In this document: one piece after another, positions 1-12,410 of the stretch
Layout: the number at the start of each line of letters is the position of its first letter
Position numbering within the stretch: position 1 is the stretch's first letter
From: Ornithodoros turicata
Lineage: Eukaryota; Arthropoda; Arachnida; Ixodida; Argasidae
DNA length: 64,000 nucleotides
Direction of reading: 5' to 3'
NCBI RefSeq assembly: GCF_037126465.1
Contig: NC_088209.1
Coordinates: 25,363,146-25,427,145 of the forward strand
Notes under the pieces: generated by a model
What the model was told of the DNA's origin: nothing
Seen by the model: only the letters and a program-made list of their open reading frames with translations
Database searches by the model: none
Made by a program: the position numbers and the translations under genes

Positions 1-821
1 CTGCTTTCCGAATAGCTTCCACTTATCAGTAATTACGTCAGTCTCTTTTTTTTTCTTCCACTTGCTCCTGAAAAGTGTTTCGTCTTTCATAAGAGGAGCA
101 CGCGTTCTCATGCACCGACCCACCTCAGTGCCGCCGTTCTTTTGTTAATGATGCTCGGCGCTCGGAATGAGAAGTTTGTAATTACGGGTATAGTGAAGAA
201 TTGCCGTGAGTTCACAACCTCTTTTAAAGCAATCAACGCTACCAACTGGAGCGCATAGATTGTAAGCTGAGTAAAGGCCACTATTGCTTAAGCTGTGTGC
301 ATAAACACGGAGCTTGTGTACGATTGTATACGGTGTAAGGTCTCCTTCCTTCTGTTGGGGAATTTAGCCCGGTTTAACGAAGCGCGTCACGCGGTCGCTC
401 GAGGCTGTTACAAAATGCACGTAATTCACTGCCATGTTTTGGCCATGTCTGCCTATAGGTGGCGTGCACGTGACGTCACACCATAGCTTTACACGTGCTT
501 TTTCCCTCTTTCTGGAGAACCGGCGCACCCTATCGCACCCCACCTACAGGGCTGACTGGCAATGGCAAGTTTGGATGTTTCATATTAGAAGGCGGTGGTT
601 CTCCGCAGAAAGATATGCGAACTTCTGGCCTTTTCACAGCTGGACGCCAATTACAATACACTTCATCTAATACATTTGGCGTGCCATATTAGATACACTG
701 CTGTCGTGACAGAAACACATTGCTAGACTGACAGCAAGGGGTTATTGCAGCCAGTGGGAATATCGCGGGCGCCAGGTGGGGTAGCGGAGCGAGATACGGG
801 TTGGCTATTCAGCAGCAGGGT
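1..821. other. Unassigned
   Basis: No gene, RNA or repeat recognised. ORFs are short and lack family features. Confidence 0.6.
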
Positions 822-976
822 CCGCTTGCACAAACGTTGAGGCTATTCCTCTGTGCTCCGTAGCTCCGGTAGTGCTTTTTGCACACGGTACTGTCCTTGT
901 TGAATCTCTTTCTTCTAGCACTGGCAAGGCTACGGAGTACACCACTGTGGAATAGCCTCAACGTTTGTGCTAGCGG
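822..976. mobile_element. Fold-back MITE-like element
   Basis: Inverted arms of about 42-47 bp (822-863 and 930-976) share CACAAACGTTGAGGCTATTC and CTCCGTAG. The spacer is 66 bp. No open frame lies inside. Confidence 0.6.
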
Positions 977-1393
977 GCCTAGATTGCAGGAATTCTCCGT
1001 GTGGTTTGTCCTGACTGCGTGGGGTCCTAGCTGAGTCAAGGGCTAAGCTTCTGTGTGCCTGGGCACGTTTGACTTCGAATAGGCATGGGCGTGTCTCGAC
1101 CGGCAGAGCCTCACCTGGTAATTATAAAAACTAGAGACGCACCGCTAGATATTATCCCCTTTAGTGACACGTGTTGGTTCTTCTCGAATATCAGTTTGTT
1201 GGTCTACCATGTACTTACACATCTTGCAATATCCACTCTACATCTGACTCTAAGTTGTCCTGCCGCATGCGGAGCATTGCTGAAGCCTAGCGTGTCTAAG
1301 TTATTGGCCAAGTCAACAGCCTGTTCCGCTCCCCATTGGACACTTTCAGTATACGCCCGTCTAGGCTGTCTGTTAGTGCCGGAGCTAAAGAGC

Positions 1394-1627
1394 ACCAGCT
1401 CGCAGCTTAGTGGTTAGCATCCTGGTCATGTTACGTCGAGACTGGAAGGTACCCAGGTTCGAAACCCGGTGCCGGCTGTGCTGTCTGGGTTCTTCCTGGG
1501 TTTTCCTCAGACGCTCTCAGTTCCCTTAGAAGTCGGCCCAGGACATACATTCTCCCAGTGCCCACCTCTGTGAGGCCAACAACGGCGAGACCTTTCACCA
1601 GCACCAACACCAACACCACCACCTCGG
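1394..1627 (+). repeat. SINE-3, near full length, with target-site duplication
   Basis: The tRNA-like head (CTTAGTGGTTAGCAT, then B box GGTTCGAAACCCGG) is followed by CTGTGCTGTCTGGG, the AAGTCGGCCCAGGAC body and an (AACACC/ACC)n tail. A perfect 10-bp duplication GCTAAAGAGC flanks it (1384-1393 and 1628-1637), the mark of LINE-driven insertion. Confidence 0.85.
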
Positions 1628-1637
1628 GCTAAAGAGC

Positions 1638-3928
1638 CGTTTATGACCAGAGCGCGTAGCCAGGACGTGATGGGCGACAGCTATGCCATTTCACACGGGT
1701 GTTTACGGATGGCTCTTGCACGCGAAACAGCTCGAACGGCTACTGTATTGACACAGTAATCTCAGGTCTCCATTACCACACAAGACGTCGTCAACATGTG
1801 GACCGAAATTGTGCCATACTATTTGCCTTGCGAAAAGGCAGGATCATTCGGTGCTGCGGGTATTTTACACAGACTGCATTACACTAATGTACTTACACTA
1901 CAACGTGCGTACAATAAGGATCTTCTGTGGACCCCGTTGGCTTAGTAGTTATTGATACCCTGGAAGATAGCCAGAAAACAAGGAAAAATGAGGAGCATCG
2001 TAAAGACAATACTATGAGGAAATATAAATACGATAATGTAATATTGAACGGTTCGTGCTTATAGATGCTACTATTCCCGCCGAGTGTTCGCAAAATAGCT
2101 CATGCTGAATGCTCATCAAGCAACACAGCTTGCAAGCGACACCAGGTGTTCGCTTGGTCCTTGGGAAAGCGGAAAATTGAATGGCGCTTCGTATTGTTAC
2201 TCTCCGAGTCTGTTTACCTTTTAAGAGCATAGGCGGATGGAGGGCCATTGTCGGTAAACGTTGTCCTCGCCTCATCGGGTGAATTTGCGGCCTTCGAGTC
2301 ACTTTATTTGGCGTGGTTCCCGTATCGAACGCTCTGCCTGAGTTTTCCTTTCAATTTCAGGGCCATAAGGGTGTGAAACAGCGATGCCCATAACAACATA
2401 CATAGTGGCAAGTGCCCGTGTGCTTCTCACGCCAAGTATTTGTTTCGTTTGTTTTCTGCGTGTAAAATCAGCATTTCACTCACGCAAATTACGTGCACTG
2501 ACTACCGTGCGGATGGCAGGTGCGCCTCGGTAACCTGCGCAGTATACTGGGCTTTTGCCACGTGGCGAAGGTCTCTTCTGCATGATGAGAGTGTCGGCTT
2601 CAGAGAAACGAAGGGATTATATACTCCAAATAGGGCTCTTCGTAAGGCGTGTTTGCTGTTCGCGCTGTGTCTCGAAATCGTTGACAGAATTCACTTGTTC
2701 CACAATGCACAAGGGCAGTGTCGCGAAAAGGGTAACAGCATGTTTTTTCTTTGTCTTTTTTTTTTTGTTCTTCTTAGGTTAGGTTCGACAGCAGAACATA
2801 AAATTCTGGTTCGATAATCTTCTGTTGAGCGGAATATAACAGCTTATGCCGCTTTTCAGTTTGCGTTGCGGTTCCCTAATGTTAAGTAAGAGTAGCTTTT
2901 TTTTTTCTTTTTGCTCTTGTATATCTGCCTTTTTACTGTCATGCTTCCGACAGTGTGCTACAGACACCTTAATGAATAAGTAAATAAAGGAGACAAAATG
3001 GCGCCGCCATTTGTGGTTGACATAATCAGCAACAATCGTCAACAACAACAATCAAATTATGAATGATAATGTCATGGAGTGTTTCTTGACTCAGGCGGCG
3101 GGACACTACCCCAGAGAATGTGACATACAGTTCCCAACAAACTGTGATTATAATTAGACTAAAAAAAACATAACCAAATAGGACTAAACCAAACTACTAA
3201 GGCTATAACGGCATAGTCCGGCGAACGTCCGTTATTGGGCCAGTCGATTTCAAATCAAGCACACTGTATAGTATCGATATAAACTTCAACAGAATACACG
3301 TCGGAACTGAGTTGGTTATATCTCTGAAATTACACGCTGCGCTGTCACCAACTTGAGACATCCTCAAAGAGCGTGCATCATCACGCAGCCTCGAATTCCA
3401 CGTAGATGATCACGTCGGAATTGATTTGAAGAAGAAGAAGAGGACCGCTTTCTCCCTTTTTGCTTTGAGCCCCAAACTTCTTGCCAGATTACTTCTCTGC
3501 AGCCACCGAATGTGATCACGGCAATGACTCTGGAAGGGCTCCTGATGAAGGGAAGGAGAATGCACTTTCCTGCCGGGCTTTCGGAATTCAATCTGAATGA
3601 TAAAATGGAGCACACTTAAATCGGTTACTCGTTCGCTTCCTTAGTCATTAAATCTTGAATCGAGTGTTGCTTCATTGAAAATACGTCGCAGAGGGGCGAG
3701 AGAAAGAATCGGAAAACGGCGGCGCCTTGGGAGGGAATTCAACTTACGAGAAATTGATGAAAGTTTAGAGACATATTTTCACTCGTCCTGTTGTGTTGTG
3801 AATTATCTTAAAGGGTCCTTCTATATACGAAGAGCGGATACGCAACAAACAACACCGGACAAGCTCAGCATAGAACAAAGAAACAGTGAGCAAGGAAGCT
3901 GTAAATGTGAGGAAGGTAACATCTCGTG
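1638..3928. other. Unassigned, with A/T-rich runs
   Basis: Poly-T runs occur near 2745-2765 and 2896. No coding or repeat family was recognised on either strand. Confidence 0.55.
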
Positions 3929-4062
3929 GAGTCTAAGGAGTTGGCGGCGACGTGGACAAAACAGTACGTGACAGAAACAGTACAGGACAGGACAGAATCG
4001 GTCCTGTCCTGACCTGTCGTGTTTCTGTCCAGTTTTATCCACGTCCACAACCGCTTAGACTC
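3929..4062. mobile_element. Palindromic fold-back element, 134 bp
   Basis: The sequence is nearly its own reverse complement, from GAGTCTAAGG to CCGCTTAGACTC. Its centre is at GGACAGGACAGAATCGGTCC. It is non-coding and consistent with a MITE. Confidence 0.6.
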
Positions 4063-4340
4063 AAGGAAATGCTGTAAATAAGTTTTTTATCTTGTCGCCG
4101 CTCTTTGTTTAGAATGAACCACAACAAACCAACCCAACATTCGACGCTAAGAGCTTGATTGAGTGACTGAAAAAAAAGCAAAAAAATATGGAAATGTAAA
4201 TCCCGATCCACTGTGACCTTGACCTTTTCGGTCCTGGTGTATTAAAAAAAGTACGCAACAAAGATATGTTTTGACGCTTCAATGAAATGGCCGAAATAGA
4301 CAAAGAAGAAGCGAAAATATTCGTAAGAGATTTGCCGTAT

Positions 4341-4575
4341 CTTAATCGCTTCATCGTCGATACGGTCGTTACAAGCTAACGAGTGGCGGGAAATTCAAAA
4401 AGGTGGGCACGTGACACATTGCGCGTGACGTGTACCACGGCTTTCACGTATCGCGCGAAGAGCGCCGTGCACGTGTTTTATCACGTGCCCACCTTTTTAA
4501 ATTTCCCGCCGTCCTTTTTGAATTTCCCGCCACCCGTTAGCTTGTAACGACCGTAACGACGATGAAGCGATTAAG
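4341..4575. mobile_element. Palindromic MITE-like element, 235 bp
   Basis: Long inverted arms (CTTAATCGCTTCATCGTCG at the left, its complement ending CGATTAAG at the right) continue into GTGGCGGGAAATTC and GTGGGCACGTGA. TTAA sits at both ends, which could be a TTAA target duplication. Confidence 0.6.
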
Positions 4576-4754
4576 CCCCCTGATTTGTTAAAAAATGGAG
4601 GCGTACGCCTTTTTTGTGACGCTTATGCTGTTCACAATTCTCACAAAAAAGGTGTATTCCTCTCGTTTTCAACAAATCAGGGCAGACAACGACATCATTT
4701 GAGATGATGGTTGGCTAGGAGCGTGCTATGCGAGACAGTTCGTTTCTAACAGTG
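4576..4754. mobile_element. MITE-1 fragment
   Basis: It holds the centre and right arm of MITE-1: GGCGTACGCC, ACAAAAAAGG, TCAACAAATCAGGGCAGA, GATGATGGTTGGCTAGGAGC. The outer left arm is missing and the 4341-4575 element sits in its place. Confidence 0.75.
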
Positions 4755-5419
4755 TATATGCCAGAGGGCACCGAAAAAAAAAAGGCAGAGGAAAATGTTG
4801 TATGTGTGTTGTACACATATCATCTTCCATCCTTTCTCGCTCCGTACGCTTGTGCGTCCACGCGTACCGAACTTTCACGACCTGCGCCAACGAACTCGAA
4901 AACTACGTAATCGTCGCGTAAACGTGCCGCGTGTGCGTAACATCCCAGCAGAGCGGCTTTGTAAGATACCGGGTCTTCGAGAGAAACTAGAACGAGAACC
5001 GAGTGCTAACTTTCCTGTCCGGGAGCACCGTGATGATCCACTTTGATCCGAGTTTGAATTATTTAAAGGGCTTCTTTCGAGAAGGAACTAAAACAATAAG
5101 AGGAAAAGCAGTCAGCTATCATACGCCCAGCAGTCTTGCAAGGAGAATGTCAATGAAGGAGAGTAAGCTTGACCTTGATGGTGTTCGTGTGCAGTGCGAT
5201 ACAGATTAACGTTCCTTTCAGTCGTCGGACAGGAAGGTCTCAACACTTCTCTTCCAACGCGGTGCTGAAGCGTAAAACAAACTTATATGTGCGCTAGGTT
5301 GCTGCTGTGGGGGATATAATTTTGTACGTTTACAACTTCATATATTTATATTTGTTGTGCACAGTAAGTTTAATTCGACGTAAGTGCTACAACACTAACC
5401 TTTCCACTCCCCGTAGTTG
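4755..5419. other. Unassigned
   Basis: No supported gene or repeat. Confidence 0.5.
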
Positions 5420-5757
5420 CAACGGCTGCATTTGGAGTTGGAGTTGGAATTGGAATAAAAGAAAAATATGGAGATGGTGGCTCCTACAAAAGACAGGAGC
5501 CGGCTACAACAAAACACTTGAAGATAAAAAAAGTAAGACTAAAAGCGTAGAGGTGCTGCAATGTCTCCAAGGAATGTCATTAAAGCAGCTGTCGCACGGT
5601 GTCTAAGATCCCTCGGCCATTCTCCGAGGAGCTTCACAAAGTCTAGAGGACGGTGGTCCAGTCTTTCCAAGGTGGCTCTGAGGTCATTACGTTGGACACT
5701 GTATCTGGAGCAGTTAATTAATATATGTTCAGTGTTCTGCATTTTAGTGTTCTGCAT
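5420..5757 (-). pseudogene. LINE ORF2 C-terminal remnant and 3'UTR
   Basis: On the minus strand 5757-5539 reads EHILINCSRYS, then LVKLLGEWP-like spacing (DFVKLLGEWP) and ALMTFLGDI before a stop. This is the terminal segment of RNase-H-type non-LTR retrotransposon ORF2. It matches the spacing of the copy at 17591-17785. It is 5' truncated and dead. Confidence 0.65.
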
Positions 5758-5824
5758 TTGTAACCTTGAGTTACATTACAAGTATGTATATGTAGTGCAG
5801 ACCACTTCGTAAACACATATCGAC

Positions 5825-5843
5825 AGAGAGAGAGAGAGAGAGA
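5825..5843 (+). repeat. (GA)n microsatellite
   Basis: About nine GA units. Confidence 0.9.
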
Positions 5844-6044
5844 TGGCATTTTTTCGTCTTCTATAGCACCAGCTATATCTCATACTATATCGATATCCCA
5901 TATACTATGTGTCCCCTTCTTCCTAAACCGAATGAACGTCCCGAAATATCCGGTCACAGGACGATTACGGTACGAAACTGAAGAAAAGTAGCGTTAATTG
6001 ATTGGGAGTAGATTTACATGTAAGGTGAGTCCACCCACATTTGG

Positions 6045-6140
6045 CTACATGCTGCTGCACGTGCCGCGGGGTAGGACTGCGCACGTGCTGCTTGACGTGC
6101 GCCGGAAATATCCGACACAGTATAATGCTGGGTGGTACTA
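6045..6140 (-). repeat. Ruka-like SINE-1 body fragment
   Basis: The reverse complement has TGTCGGATATTTCCGGCGCA and CAGTCCTACCCCGCGGCACG, matching the bodies at 7254 and 9799. Its head is lost. The overlapping 200-codon ORF (6014-6616, -) is a chance frame through it. Confidence 0.7.
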
Positions 6141-6660
6141 TTCCATATCACTATTCCAGTTGTTGTTGTTCCTGTTGGAGATGGTACGATGTTCGAAGTT
6201 AATAAATGTGATTCTGAATACCAGCAGCTCTCGTAAGGGAAATTATGTGACGCTTTCGCGAGATGCATTTGTTGTGTGTATAGCACCATACAGATAAGTG
6301 GCAAAAATGGAACTGTAGGACATTTGGCGCTCGTCACGTGTAAAGTCGAAAGGGACAAGTGAGTAAGCATAAATCGCGCGTGAGAAGTTCTTCGGTAAGT
6401 TCGTGTTATGTGCGAAGACCTATGGTACGATATGCATGGTACAGGTGATTGTGCGAGGAACGCTGAAGGGTTGGTGACATGTACTATACCCGGCCTATAT
6501 TGTACCCGTTGGGTTCGTTGACCCGTTCGATGATATCTACAGCGCGTTTTTTCCAAGTCTACATGGTTGGTTTTCCCTCGGACTTGTTTGACCACAACGT
6601 GAAGAAAGAAACACAATGTAGAAAGAAGAGATTACGCGTAACATATTATATTGCCTCTAA

Positions 6661-6746
6661 TTACCTCTAGAAATGGTGCAGGGTATCGCCTTTCCCGATG
6701 ATGACCCACCGCAATTGACACCATTGAACTAAAGTGCTGTTGCAGC
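6661..6746 (+). repeat. LINE 3'-end fragment
   Basis: GGGTATCGCCTTTCCCGATGATGA followed by an ACTAAAGTGCTGTTG end resembles the 3'UTR of the 17591 LINE (AGTATCGCCCCTGGCGATGA ... AGTAAAGTTGTTG). Diverged. Confidence 0.5.
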
Positions 6747-6849
6747 GATCAGGAAAATATAGTAAATTTGCATGATGACTGTGTCGCCTATAGATACACA
6801 ATACACAAAAAATTGCAAGTCACCCTTTGGTACCGGTACCGGTATCGGT

Positions 6850-7090
6850 GGACAAGTCCGTAGCGTGTCCTCCCTCTGATCTCAAGGTTCCGTGTTCGAT
6901 CCCGGCTGGGGACGCCAGCAACTCGGCGACAGGGTATGACACGCCGTTATCGCAAATAGGGGGGAAAATGCCGAGGCTCTTCGACTACACGTAGTGTACG
7001 AGTTGAAAACTTTAACGTCGCCGTACCAGCATCTGGCAGCTGTTTCGGTCTAATTTTGCCAACTTCAGGAGTGCCGAGGTAGGCAACGTT
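6850..7090 (+). repeat. tRNA-like SINE-4 copy
   Basis: The head contains B box GTGTTCGATCCCGG. The body has GCGACAGGGTATGACACGCC and resembles 52640-52860. The 3' limit is uncertain. Confidence 0.5.
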
Positions 7091-7253
7091 TTAGGGCGTC
7101 GTCGTCAGAAGGTCACGTTGAACGTGATGTGCTCTCGTCCGGGTGAGAACCTCACCACTGGAAGCCCCGCGCAGAGCCAGTGGTGTACGTAGGGAAAAAA
7201 GAAGTCGAAGCTCTTTGGCGGCACGTAATGTCTCCCGCAAGGGGCGTGTGCTG

Positions 7254-7522
7254 AGGGGCGGTAGCTCACTCGGTAACGTGCTGGCTTGCTGAGCTCAACA
7301 TCGCGGGTTCGATCCCGGCCGAGGGTGGTAGTAATGTGGAGGAGGAAAGCATTGCTTCCAGCACCGTGTGTCGGAGATTTCCGGCGCACGTCAAAAGAAG
7401 CCCAGGTGGTCTAAATTATCCTCAGTCCTCCCCGGCGGCGCGTGGAACATATGTCGCCACACTGGGCAGACAAACCTTAACTGTAACATCACGGTACCAT
7501 TATTGTTATTCCGGGCACCACC
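7254..7522 (+). repeat. Ruka-like SINE-1, near complete
   Basis: The head has A box TAGCTCACTCGGTAACG and B box GGGTTCGATCCCGG. The body has TGTCGGAGATTTCCGGCGCA, GGTGGTCTAAATTATC and CAGACAAACCTTA. It is collinear with 9799-10060. Acceptor ends do not pair, so it is not a tRNA gene. Confidence 0.8.
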
Positions 7523-9798
7523 TATAAATGTGCAAGTGTATGGTAAGGCGCTGTGGTGAAGCATCTGGCCCTGCTTCGAGTTACGCTGAGTGTATGAACG
7601 CTTTAAATGCAGGAATTCGTAAAAAAAATAAAAAATAATAATGCCAGGAATATTGCGAAAACCAGAAATTCCCAGAACATTCCCAGTCCAAGTTTCCGTT
7701 AGAATGCATTTTGCACTAAAAATCGAGCGACAACGGCTTTTCCAGCTTTCACTGCGGGTCCGCAGACCGTCTTGACCCCATAGGAGCGAATGCCAGATTC
7801 CGTGCCACACATAATATTCCTTAAAAGCTCCACGTGACATTAAACGACACTGACTTTCGCAGGTCATCCACTCGGCCTATAAACCTTATCACGACGTTCC
7901 CCACTGTCTTCAAACGTGCTCTACTGCTTCTGCTACATTTTCTTCCGCCGTAGGCGGTAATTCAGTTTCGCCGTATATACACTCCTATAGAAGTTGAAAA
8001 AAAAAAAACAGTGTCAGCTTCTCCATGCAATACGCGTACAGAATAGAACTCTCAGACATGCTTGGTTTTCAACTCTCCATGACGCACGTTTTGACCACGC
8101 TTTTAGGGGACGCGTAAATGAATTGCGTTACTCTCGGACACAGGAAACGAGCCGACAAAAAGGTAGGATGGAGGAATTATTCAATATGTACTTCGCCGTC
8201 AGCAAATAGTATAAAGCCGGCATTCGCTGGGCTGAGCGTTGGCTGCTCTGTGTATACCGTATAAACGTCGACGCCTGTAAATACATGGCACAGAGGTAAT
8301 CAATTTGAATTTGACGATACGCGGGTATGATGAGTGAAGATATAGCCCAAAGTAATAGATTGGATTCTATGTAGGGTGGCCTTTGTCGGGTACAGGAAAC
8401 CAGAAGAGAGTTTCACTGGGTAGACTGGCCTTTTAGGCGAGTGTTGTTTAGCAACTTGGTGTTTCGCGAGGATTTAGGTCGCTTAGATGACAGCTGTTGA
8501 TTTTTCTGCAGTGGCTATGGAAGCGCGATACGGAATTCATTGCAGTTTCTCGAGACCTGGCACTTGACCTTCACAGGCTATGACGCAGTCACCTAGCACG
8601 TGAGTGATCTGAAGTGAATGTGTAGAAGGAGAATGCAGTTCCTTTCGATGTCGTGCAAGAAACAAGGATGAATCAAAAAATAAACGAAAGGAAGGGAAGG
8701 ATATAGCATCGGCTAACGTTCTGGATTTTGCTTGAGCTTACTGATACAAAACAGACATAAGATAAAAGACAAGACAACATTTCTATTACTTTTGTTCACC
8801 GAACTTGACTCAGTTTCGACATAAGTTCCCCGATTGAGCTGACTGACAAAAATGTTGGGCGAAAGCGTTTTCTTTGTACGCTATATTGTACATTGAGCTG
8901 GACAAACTTTGACGATAGCTTGACGAAGGTCATTCCTAATGCCTCGCTTCAAACTGAAATGAGAGCACCCTGGGTGATATCTTACTGCAAAGCGCTACAC
9001 GTTCGACATTTACAGCTTCTTCCAGCAAACGAGTGCCGCGATGAGACTCCATCTTGAGAAAGCGTGAGCCATGACGACATGGCCGACATAGAAAAACAAA
9101 CACGACACGGTCAACGATGAGGTTCGTACCCTCTCCCCCGAGCAACGTACCGCCACTCTAGGCAGGCAGACCGCTCGTGTACGCAACTTAACCCCCCATG
9201 ACACATTCCGATGATTCTGGAGTCCTCACATCGGTCCTCTGACGTCTCAGGTCCACCGTCGCCTCCGCCGAAATCTCCCCCGCTCAGCACAGCGTCCTAT
9301 CGTTGTATTCGCTACCTCATAGCGTCTCTTTCAACTCAAACCATTAACGGGAACCGCTGTTTCCTCATCGCGCATCGATAATGCACGATAATGTGTTTTG
9401 TACGGAACACATGTGTGCCTCCGACAGTGAAATCGAAGACCTTCGATCGTTTTTCTTCAGTCGGCTTCCGTAGGTACACGACACACAGCGAGAATGGACC
9501 TGCCAAACGATCAACGAAAACTGCCTTTTTGAGTTGGCGCAACAAACTGCGAACATCGGCATATAGGAAACGATGGTCCGTAACGACGATGTGCCCGTTT
9601 CAACTCTTCATTTTTTTTTTTGTTTGTTTATTTGGATGTTTCGTTTTTTTTTTTTTTTTCTGCCCACGCACATAGCCACGTCTCATCCAGAGATCCCTGA
9701 ATGGTTCGAGCTGAACGGAATGGAAAACGGTCATGAAATTGAGGGCAAAGAAAGAGGAAGTGAAAGATGATTGTTACGTCGACCCTTGAAGAATTCGA
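7523..9798. other. Unassigned
   Basis: A poly-A run lies near 7621 and 7998, and poly-T near 9610-9660. No coding family recognised. Confidence 0.55.
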
Positions 9799-10060
9799 GC
9801 CGCCCTCTGTAGCTCAGTCGGTAACGTGCTGGCTTGTTGAGCTCAAGATCGCGGGTTCGATCCCGGCCCAGGACGGTAGCAATGTGGGGGAGGTAAACAT
9901 TGCTTCCAGCGCCGCGTGTCGGAGATTTCCGGCGCACGTCAAGAGAACCCCAGGTGGTCGAACTTATCCGCAGTCCTACCCTGCGGCACGTGCAACATGT
10001 CGCGACACTGCGCAGACAAACCTTACGTGGAACATCGGGGCAGCATAATTATTGTGGGAT
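9799..10060 (+). repeat. Ruka-like SINE-1, near complete
   Basis: A box TAGCTCAGTCGGTAACG, B box GGGTTCGATCCCGG, then the family body (GAGATTTCCGGCGCACGTCA, CAGTCCTACCCTGCGGCACG, GCAGACAAACCTTACG). This is the best-preserved copy here. Confidence 0.82.
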
Positions 10061-10523
10061 TCGGCCCTCTTGCTCGAATAATATAAGCGACATGAGTCTT
10101 TGTTCGAGAAGCGAACTTGACGTAACGCATCGTAATCATGTTTGAATTGCTGTTCTGACGGATTGCTGCCAAATGTACACGCAGCAAAGGCAGCCGCTCT
10201 TGAAAGTAGTGGAAGTGGAAGTAAAAAAGAAAAAAGGGGAAAGGAAATTTAGCAAAATTCAGTGCTGGACGAACCCCCCCCCCTCCCCAAATGACCGCTA
10301 GTTTTCCATTGGGGTTATAAAGCGGTAGCTAGGGCCAACACGGACAGCAGCAGTGTAGGTCCGTCCATGACAGAGGGCATATGCTTGGAGAGAAAATGTG
10401 TGGAAGCAGAAGGAGGCATGGAACGGGTCGAGAGGAGGAGCAGAAGAGCACATGCGCTCTAGCTGTGCGACTAGATGCTATAGATGCGCCACCAGTAAGA
10501 GTTTGCGCGGAGGCGTCGGAGGG
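10061..10523. other. Unassigned, with a poly-C run
   Basis: A C-rich run lies at about 10271-10285 and GTGTAGGTCCGTCC near 10353 recalls repeat R23. Nothing else is recognised. Confidence 0.5.
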
Positions 10524-10713
10524 ACAGAAGACACAACCGGAAGTTGCCTAGGGTTCCCAGCGTCAGCGGCTACATGTGGCGCCACGCCGTGTCACTCATT
10601 TCAGTTAAACCTTTTCAGTGTTTACAAATAGTGAAAGGGTATAACTCAAATGAGTGACCACATGTAGCCGGTCACGCTCTGGACCCTAGACAACATCCGG
10701 TTGTGTCTTCTGT
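10524..10713. mobile_element. Palindromic fold-back MITE-like element, 190 bp
   Basis: The outer arms 10524-10579 and 10658-10713 are complementary (ACAGAAGACACAACCGGA and GCGGCTACATGTGG on the left). The centre is also palindromic around CACTCATTT and AAATGAGTG. Confidence 0.65.
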
Positions 10714-12121
10714 TTGTAAACAGTGAAAGGGTGATATGCCACCGGAACAAGTGGTGGCGATCAGGGTGGCGAGGGGCGGAAACAGCGGCGCACACGAAGC
10801 AGTACGTAAAGGCTCATTCACACATGCGTTTCAAAAAGCGGCGCCGCCTCAGCGTTCGCGGCGCAGCAGACGGCTTTCGCTCGGCTGGCCGCAGGGTCGA
10901 GCGACAGCGGCGAAGGCCATGCGACAGCATGGGGTCCGACGACTACAGGAAGCGCATCGAGCACGAAAAATGACATTTAAATGTCGTTGAAATACTTTTC
11001 TATGAAAATGTTATATCTTTTCAGAAAGAGCCCGAACAAAAATTTACTACCAACAACGATACTCAGGATACTGAATTTAAACGCGTTTGGGAGATTGCCC
11101 AATTTTTCTGCTGCAGCCACTCCCATTGTCCACGGTCAACTCTCGCACGTAGTTAAGTGTTATTGGAATGCACTTGCTTTATTCTCACATCTGCGCTCGT
11201 CTCTGCGTTGCTCTTCCATTTTAACTTCCGTCGATCTATTTTTAACTGTGTCGTCTGCTTTCAAGTCTGCATACTTAGAAAAGTGCACATGACAGTGCAA
11301 AGAGCGAAGAGTAACTGTCAATGGTTGGAAGAATAAAGAAGCCAGCTCTACGTTCACGCTGGCATAACCCTAACGTGTGCTACTTTACTCTTTTCCTCTC
11401 ATTTCCCACTGAGAAGTAACTGCTGCATGGAGGTACATTATGCATATTTATGCCACTTTTGAGAAACAACTTGCCCCAGATTCATGGCATCCTCATTACA
11501 ACCAGTCTGCGGTCAATTTATACAGTTTCCCGGCACCTATTAACGATGGGTCTTCACCACCTGCTGAAAATAGGCTTATTAGGCCTATTAAGTATCCGTA
11601 TAGACAGTTCACAAGGAGCTGCACCCACGACGGAGGATGACACTTAAAGTTCCCCTGTCAGCATGATCATCCGCGATATGCACGTGCTAATGATTCATAA
11701 TGACAGCTTATCACAAGCACGACATGACAGGACTGACCTGGCGAGATATACTTTGCAAGGATGGCTAAATATACAGCCTTTATTGAGGATCATTCACACC
11801 TCTTCATCACGCCTTTGAAGCCATACACCTAATTATATGGTTGACGCTTCCCTGTAGAAGACGTTCCCTCGTAAAATTGCAGCCTCATACACATACAGGG
11901 GTGTTGTCGGAATTTATGCGCCCTACAAGCGAGGTATTTCGTTTTTCCTGCAGATCCTGAACCCGTCTCGGACGCAAATGCCTCTAGGTCACGCATATAC
12001 AAAAAGAGATGGCGACGGCATATACCCATCGCAAACCTGTCCCATTTCTGCATGCACAACAGACACAAGGCGGTTGGATTTCACTCCTTCCAACATTCGT
12101 TTTTTTTTTTCTGGTTCCGTG
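10714..12121. other. Unassigned
   Basis: A GC-rich stretch at about 10820-10920 and AT-rich sequence beyond. No supported gene. Confidence 0.5.
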
Positions 12122-12410
12122 TTAGCGCCGCGAAGCGGCTGTGGCTATGAGCGGCGTACAGATGTGGACAGCTGGAGAGAGTACAGAAGGAAGGAGTGGG
12201 ACACAGGGGGTTAGTATGCGTCCTGGGCCGACTTCAGGGGGAACTGTGCCGACATCCGTCTGAAAAGTCTTCGGAAAACCCAAGGAAAACCTCAGACAGC
12301 ACAGCCGGTGGTAGGATTCGAACCCACCACCTCCCAGTCTTCAGCACGACCTTGGCTACCACCAACAAGCGGGACACCTTAACCCGCTCGTCCATGCCGC
12401 TGGTAACATT
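12122..12410 (-). repeat. SINE-2, near complete
   Basis: On the minus strand: head with GTGGTGGGTTCGAATCCTAC, CTGTGCTGTCTGAGG, then GTCGGCCCAGGACGCATACT and the 3' end GCTTCGCGGCGCTAAC, followed by an A-rich tail (T run at 12104-12113). The long variable region of the head is type-II-tRNA-like (Ser/Leu). Confidence 0.8.

Noticed and set aside
6014..6616. 200-codon minus-strand open frame
   Set aside because: It runs through a Ruka-like SINE fragment in an arbitrary frame and shows no protein family feature.
9799..9875. tRNA-like sequence with A and B boxes
   Set aside because: The acceptor stem does not pair and the same sequence continues into a shared SINE body at 7254, so it is a SINE head and not a tRNA gene.
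10816..10925. GC-rich block that could be a CpG promoter or coding exon
   Set aside because: It has no initiator, splice site or supported downstream exon. It may belong to an unrecognised repeat.
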